Shown here in pieces: positions 60,526 to 64,000 of a stretch of 64,000 nucleotides of DNA. Numbering within the stretch: the first letter of the stretch is position 1; the number at the start of each line of letters is the position of its first letter. A program made the translations under genes and the position numbers. The DNA lies in the NCBI RefSeq assembly GCF_013778455.1, contig NZ_JACEHE010000013.1, positions 186,001 to 250,000 of the forward strand. The letters are read 5' to 3'. The notes beneath the pieces are model-generated. The model was given only the letters and a program-made list of their open reading frames with translations, did not search any database and was not told the DNA's origin. The DNA comes from Streptomyces himalayensis subsp. himalayensis. GTDB taxonomy: Bacteria; Actinomycetota; Actinomycetes; Streptomycetales; Streptomycetaceae.

Positions 60526-61671
60526 ATGAGTCACGGCCCCCGGTCCGGCCTGTACGCGGTGAGTTCCGCGCTGTTGGCCATGAGCAGGCACCTCGAGGTG
60601 CGCGACGTCCTCAAGACGATCGTCGCCTCGGCCCGCGAGCTGCTCGACGCGGAGTACGCGGCGCTCGGCGTGCCGGACGACCACGGCGGCTTCGCGCAGT
60701 TCGTGGTCGACGGGGTCAGCGACGAGCAGTGGAAGGCCATCGGCCCGCTCCCGCGCCAGCACGGCATCCTCGCCGCGATGCTGCACGAGGCGAGGCCCCA
60801 GCGCCTCGCCGACGTACGTCAGGACCCCCGCTTCGAGGGCTGGCCGTCCGCCCACCCGGACATGTCCGACTTCCTCGGCCTGCCCATCCGCGACGGCGAC
60901 GAGACCATCGGCGCACTCTTCCTCGCCAACAAGAGGTGCCCCAAGCCCCAAGGCGGCTGCGGCTTCACCGAGGAGGACGAGGAGCTGCTGTCGATCCTCG
61001 CCCAGCACGCCGCCATCGCCCTCACCAACGCCCGGCTGTACGAGCGCAGCCGCGAGCTCACCATCGCCGAGGAGCGCTCCCGCCTCGCCCATGAGCTGCA
61101 CGACGCCGTCAGCCAGAAGCTCTTCTCGCTGCGTCTGACCGCCCAGGCCGCGACCACCCTGGTCGACCGCGACCCGTCGCGCGCGAAGGGCGAGCTGCAG
61201 CACGTGGCGGCGCTCGCCGCGGAGGCCGCGGACGAACTGCGCGCCGCCGTCGTCGAGCTGCGCCCCGCCGCCCTCGACGAGGACGGCCTGGTCGCCACCC
61301 TGCGCACCCAGGTCCAGGTCCTGGACCGCGCCCACTCCGCGCGGGTCACCTTCGCGTCCGGCGGAGTGCGCGCCCTGCCCGCCGCGCAGGAGGAGGCCAT
61401 GCTGCGGGTCGCCCAGGAAGCCCTGCACAACGCGCTGCGCCACTCCGGCGCCGAGCGCGTGGACGTTCTCCTCGCCAAACGCGGGCCGGGCGCGGTGCTC
61501 CGGGTCACCGACGACGGCAGTGGCTTCGATCCACGCGCGATACGACGGGCGGGGCGCCACCTGGGCCTCGTGTCGATGCGCGACCGGGCAAGCGGCGTCG
61601 GCGGGGCGCTGACCGTGGAATCGGCGCCCGGCAAGGGCACCACGATCGAGATGGAGGTTCCCGGTGGCTGA
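60526..61671 (+). CDS. GAF-domain sensor histidine kinase (NarL-family partner)
   Basis: 381 residues, soluble. A GAF sensor domain spans about residues 25-165 (VRDVLKTIVASARELLDAEYAALGVPD ... HAAIALTNARLY). The HisKA_3 dimerisation domain has the phosphoacceptor His in ERSRLAHELHDAVSQKLFSLRL, and the HATPase has EALHNALRHSGAERVDV, DDGSGFD and LGLVSMRDRA. No membrane helix, so it senses a cytoplasmic signal (redox, gas or small molecule). The response-regulator gene overlaps its end. Confidence 0.93.
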   Translation: MSHGPRSGLYAVSSALLAMSRHLEVRDVLKTIVASARELLDAEYAALGVPDDHGGFAQFVVDGVSDEQWKAIGPLPRQHGILAAMLHEARPQRLADVRQDPRFEGWPSAHPDMSDFLGLPIRDGDETIGALFLANKRCPKPQGGCGFTEEDEELLSILAQHAAIALTNARLYERSRELTIAEERSRLAHELHDAVSQKLFSLRLTAQAATTLVDRDPSRAKGELQHVAALAAEAADELRAAVVELRPAALDEDGLVATLRTQVQVLDRAHSARVTFASGGVRALPAAQEEAMLRVAQEALHNALRHSGAERVDVLLAKRGPGAVLRVTDDGSGFDPRAIRRAGRHLGLVSMRDRASGVGGALTVESAPGKGTTIEMEVPGG

Positions 61672-62305
61672 CCCGATCAAGGTCCTGCTCGTAGACGATC
61701 ACCAGGTGGTCCGCCGCGGCCTGCGCACCTTCCTCGAGGTGCAGGACGACATCGAGGTCGTGGGAGAGGCGGCCGACGGCGCCGAAGGCGTCGCCCAGGC
61801 CGAGCAGCTGAAACCGGACGTCGTCCTGATGGACGTCAAGATGCCGGGCATGGACGGCATCGAGGCCCTGCGGAAACTCCGCGAACTCGACAACCCCGCG
61901 CGCGTGCTCATCGTCACCAGCTTCACCGAGCAGCGCACGGTCGTCCCCGCCCTGCGCGCGGGCGCCGCCGGGTACGTCTACAAGGACATCGACCCGGACG
62001 CGCTCGCCGGAGCCATCCGCTCCGTCCACGCCGGCCATGTGCTGCTCCAGCCGGAGGTCGCCGGCGCCCTGCTGTCCCAGGAGGAGACGGGCAACAGCCA
62101 GGGGAGGGGCGGCTCGCTCACCGAGCGGGAGCGGGAGGTGCTGGGCCTGATCGCGGACGGGCGCTCCAACCGGGAGATAGCCCGCGCCCTCGTCCTCTCC
62201 GAGAAGACGGTCAAGACGCACGTGTCGAACATCCTGATGAAGCTCGACCTTGCGGACCGCACCCAGGCCGCGCTGTGGGCCGTACGACACGGCGTGACCG
62301 GCTGA
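61664..62305 (+). CDS. LuxR/NarL-family response regulator
   Basis: 213 residues from a GTG overlapping the kinase gene by 8 bp. Receiver domain with acidic pocket VLLVDDHQVV, phosphoacceptor Asp in DVVLMDVKMPGMDG and Lys in YVYKDIDPD. The C-terminal HTH is LTEREREVLGLIADGRSNREIARALVLSEKTVKTHVSNI. Forms a two-component pair with the GAF kinase. The next genes are chaplins, so a link to aerial growth is possible but unproven. Confidence 0.95.
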   Translation: MADPIKVLLVDDHQVVRRGLRTFLEVQDDIEVVGEAADGAEGVAQAEQLKPDVVLMDVKMPGMDGIEALRKLRELDNPARVLIVTSFTEQRTVVPALRAGAAGYVYKDIDPDALAGAIRSVHAGHVLLQPEVAGALLSQEETGNSQGRGGSLTEREREVLGLIADGRSNREIARALVLSEKTVKTHVSNILMKLDLADRTQAALWAVRHGVTG

Positions 62306-62503
62306 TCTCCACAGCCGATCGTGCTGCTGACCTCCCATGGCAGGGCACGGCAGCGAGCGGTGACGCGGACGGTTCCAATCCAGGCCGAGATTCATACTGT
62401 CGTGTGGATGTCCCTCTGATGGCGTATCCCGCGTGGGTCCCCGGCCGTTCTCCAGGCGTGCTGCGGTACTTGGCCGCAGTGATCGCTAGGAGGGTCCAAG
62501 AAA

Positions 62504-62749
62504 GTGAAGAACCTGAAGAAGGCCATGGCTGTCACGATGGTGGCGGGGGGCCTGGTTGCCGCCGGTGCCGGTCTCGCCTCCGCCACCGAGGGTGCGCACG
62601 CGGGCGGCAGCGCCAGCCACTCCCCGGGTATCGGTTCGGGCAACCTGATCCAGGCGCCGGTGCACGTCCCGGTGAACGCGGTCGGCAACACTGTGAACGT
62701 CGTCGGCGCCCTGAACCCCGCCTTCGGTAACTACGGGTTCAACGGCTGA
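62504..62749 (+). CDS. chpE: Short chaplin (ChpE-like)
   Basis: 81 residues: signal peptide MKNLKKAMAVTMVAGGLVAAGAGLASA and one chaplin domain (GIGSGNLIQAPVHVPVNAVGNTVNVVGALNPAFGN). No sorting signal and no cysteine pair, as in ChpE of S. coelicolor, which also lies beside a two-component system. Short chaplins assemble into amyloid fibrils that coat aerial hyphae and lower surface tension. GTG start with GGAGGG upstream. Confidence 0.93.
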   Translation: MKNLKKAMAVTMVAGGLVAAGAGLASATEGAHAGGSASHSPGIGSGNLIQAPVHVPVNAVGNTVNVVGALNPAFGNYGFNG

Positions 62750-62779
62750 CAAAGCACCTCAGGTCAATCGCTGACCACC

Positions 62780-62813
62780 ACCGGCCCCCAGAGGATTCAA
62801 CTCGGGGGCCGGT
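62780..62813 (+). terminator. Terminator after chpE-like gene
   Basis: ACCGGCCCCC / GGGGGCCGGT, 10-bp stem, loop AGAGGATTCAACTC. Confidence 0.8.
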
Positions 62814-62981
62814 CCGCGTTCCCGGGAGCATGATCCGCTTATTGGTCTGTTCCGTGCCGTTGTGTGCGCCTTCTGGGTACATCGACCGTCCCTCCCGTGC
62901 CATCGGGCGGACGGGCTCCGTTCCCCAGTGCATGCGACCCCGTGGACGGGGTCGAAACGCTCAGCAGGAGGAACGCTTCCC

Positions 62982-63221
62982 ATGAACATCGCAAAGAAGG
63001 CAGCCCTGACCGTCGCCGTCGCCGGTATCGCCGCGGGCGCGTCCGCGGGGGCCGCGGTCGCGGACGCCAACGCCAGCGGCGCGGCCACCGGATCGCCCGG
63101 CATCCTCTCGGGCAACGTCATTCAGCTCCCGGTTCACGTCCCCGCCAACGTCACCGGCAACACGGTCAACGTGGTCGGGCTGCTCAACCCGGCTTCCGAC
63201 AACCAGTCGTCGAACAGCTGA
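62982..63221 (+). CDS. Second short chaplin
   Basis: 79 residues: signal peptide NIAKKAALTVAVAGIAAGASAGAAVA and chaplin domain GILSGNVIQLPVHVPANVTGNTVNVVGLLNP. Cysteine-free like the first, and ending DNQSSNS. AGGAGG lies ten bases before the ATG. The tandem pair most likely arose by duplication of a chpE-like gene and provides two slightly different cysteine-free chaplins. Confidence 0.92.
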   Translation: MNIAKKAALTVAVAGIAAGASAGAAVADANASGAATGSPGILSGNVIQLPVHVPANVTGNTVNVVGLLNPASDNQSSNS

Positions 63222-63242
63222 CGCGCCCCACTCGGGTCTCGG

Positions 63243-63272
63243 GCCCCGCGAACCTCAGCGGGTTCGCGGGGC
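63243..63272. terminator. Terminator after second chaplin gene
   Basis: GCCCCGCGAACC / GGTTCGCGGGGC, perfect 12-bp stem with 6-base loop, between convergent genes. Confidence 0.9.
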
Positions 63273-63281
63273 TCTTCGTGT

Positions 63282-64000
63282 CTATCCCCGCTCCCGCTCC
63301 TCCACGTATGCGTTGTACGCCGCCACCTGCGCCCGGCGCGCCGTGCGCTCCACGGGCCGCAGAGCCTGGGCCCGCGCCGCCATCTCCGACGCGCTCACAG
63401 CCCCGCCGTGCCCGTTCTCGTACGCCACCGAGATCAGCAGCCCCACGCGCTGCGCCAGCTCCAGGACCCGTACCGCCCGCGGCGGATACCCCGGCGCGAG
63501 CACCTCGCGACCCCGCTCGGCCCGCGCCCGGTACGCATCGATCGCCGCCTCCGCGACAGGACCCGAGCCGGCGACGTCGAGCCGCGACAGCACCGCCGTC
63601 GCCTCCCGCAGCGCCTCCGCCAGCTCCCGTTCGGCCTCGCCGAGCGAGGGCACATCGGCCGGCGGAGCCTCCCGTACGGGCAGGCAGTGCCAGACGACCT
63701 CCACATGGACATCGCCGTCGGGCCCCACCTCGTACACCTCCGGTACGAGGCCCAGCGCGGCGCCCTGGCACACCACCGCCTCCTCCGCCTCCAGCGCCCG
63801 CGCGTTGAACTCGGGCGGTCCGCTCAGCCCCAGCGGATGCCCGGGCGCGGGCAGCGCGACCCGCAGGCCCGTCGTGCCCAGGGCGCGCAGCCGCCCCAGC
63901 GCGAGCGTCAGCCCGACCGGAGAGGTCTCCCCGGGGAGCCCCTCCACCCGATGGATCGCGTCATCGCCGACGATCGCGTCCGCGGCGTCATCCGGTGCAA
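63282..64000 (-). CDS. Hypothetical protein, N-terminus beyond window
   Basis: At least 239 residues, reading in from the window end (APDDAADAIVGDDAIHRVEGLPGETSPVGLTLALGRLRALGTTGLRVALPAPGHPLGLSGPPEFN). The frame is open through base 64000, so the start lies outside. The C-terminal third is helical (SEAAERELAEALREATAVLSRLDVAG; SASEMAARAQALRPVERTARRAQ). No named family; similar proteins occur next to chaplin/kinase genes in other Streptomyces. Confidence 0.8.
   Translation of the reverse strand, partial: APDDAADAIVGDDAIHRVEGLPGETSPVGLTLALGRLRALGTTGLRVALPAPGHPLGLSGPPEFNARALEAEEAVVCQGAALGLVPEVYEVGPDGDVHVEVVWHCLPVREAPPADVPSLGEAERELAEALREATAVLSRLDVAGSGPVAEAAIDAYRARAERGREVLAPGYPPRAVRVLELAQRVGLLISVAYENGHGGAVSASEMAARAQALRPVERTARRAQVAAYNAYVEERERG

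Overview
The window is high-GC actinobacterial chromosome with strongly biased third codon positions, many GTG starts and 4-base ATGA/GTGA gene overlaps. Two chaplins, a Gbn-type GATC-binding protein, a streptophobe protein, an SGM_5486-type micro-protein and an Asp23/AmaP cluster point clearly to Streptomyces. From memory the gene order resembles the S. coelicolor SCO1848-SCO1799 interval read backwards, so this is mostly conserved core with some strain-specific change. I saw no rRNA, tRNA, prophage, CRISPR array or complete IS element.

Layout. 1-2.5 kb: cobD-cobQ on the minus strand behind a cobalamin riboswitch. 2.6-4.3 kb: a low-affinity phosphate transporter with a PHO-box-like site and a small membrane protein. 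4.3-10 kb: secreted GH25 lysozyme, class II aldolase, alpha/beta hydrolase, an unknown protein and a VOC-fold protein. 10.2-13.6 kb: a membrane-anchored PQQ-type protein, an ABC-F ATPase behind a 7-codon leaderless leader peptide and hairpin, and gbn behind a dense GATC cluster. 13.8-18.5 kb: enoyl-CoA hydratase, a P10-like protein and a five-gene Asp23/Gls24-AmaP envelope-stress operon. 18.6-23.5 kb (minus): atypical SDR, GH15 glucoamylase-like enzyme, SURF1, a small zinc-binding protein and a DEDDh exonuclease with BRCT domain. 23.7-29 kb: a divergent TetR regulator and a tightly coupled four-enzyme cluster (acetoacetate-decarboxylase-like, SDR, two amidohydrolases) with a perfect palindromic operator between them. 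29.2-33.7 kb: sterol-desaturase-like and lysoplasmalogenase-like pair, CopD-like protein, class III CoA-transferase. 33.7-40.5 kb: secreted S8 protease, DUF485 plus acetate symporter, moaA, small proteins, GlsB. 40.6-46.8 kb: tldD-tldE-tyrS facing fabG-inhA. 47-51.6 kb: FadR-type regulator, MFS exporter, micro-protein, a MITE-like element and a SixA-type phosphatase. 51.7-58.7 kb: serB, streptophobe protein, a double-FHA ABCG-type transporter and a transglycosylase. 59-64 kb: an SDR-remnant/QueA chimera, a GAF histidine kinase with LuxR-type regulator, two short chaplins and a truncated unknown gene.

The most distinctive points are the SDR-QueA chimeric reading frame, the 292-bp inverted-repeat element with CTAG target duplication, the ABC-F leader, the GATC cluster upstream of gbn, the TetR-controlled decarboxylase/amidohydrolase pathway, and an unusual number of freshly amplified tandem repeats both inside and between genes. 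Functions are read from motifs and family knowledge; no similarity search was run.
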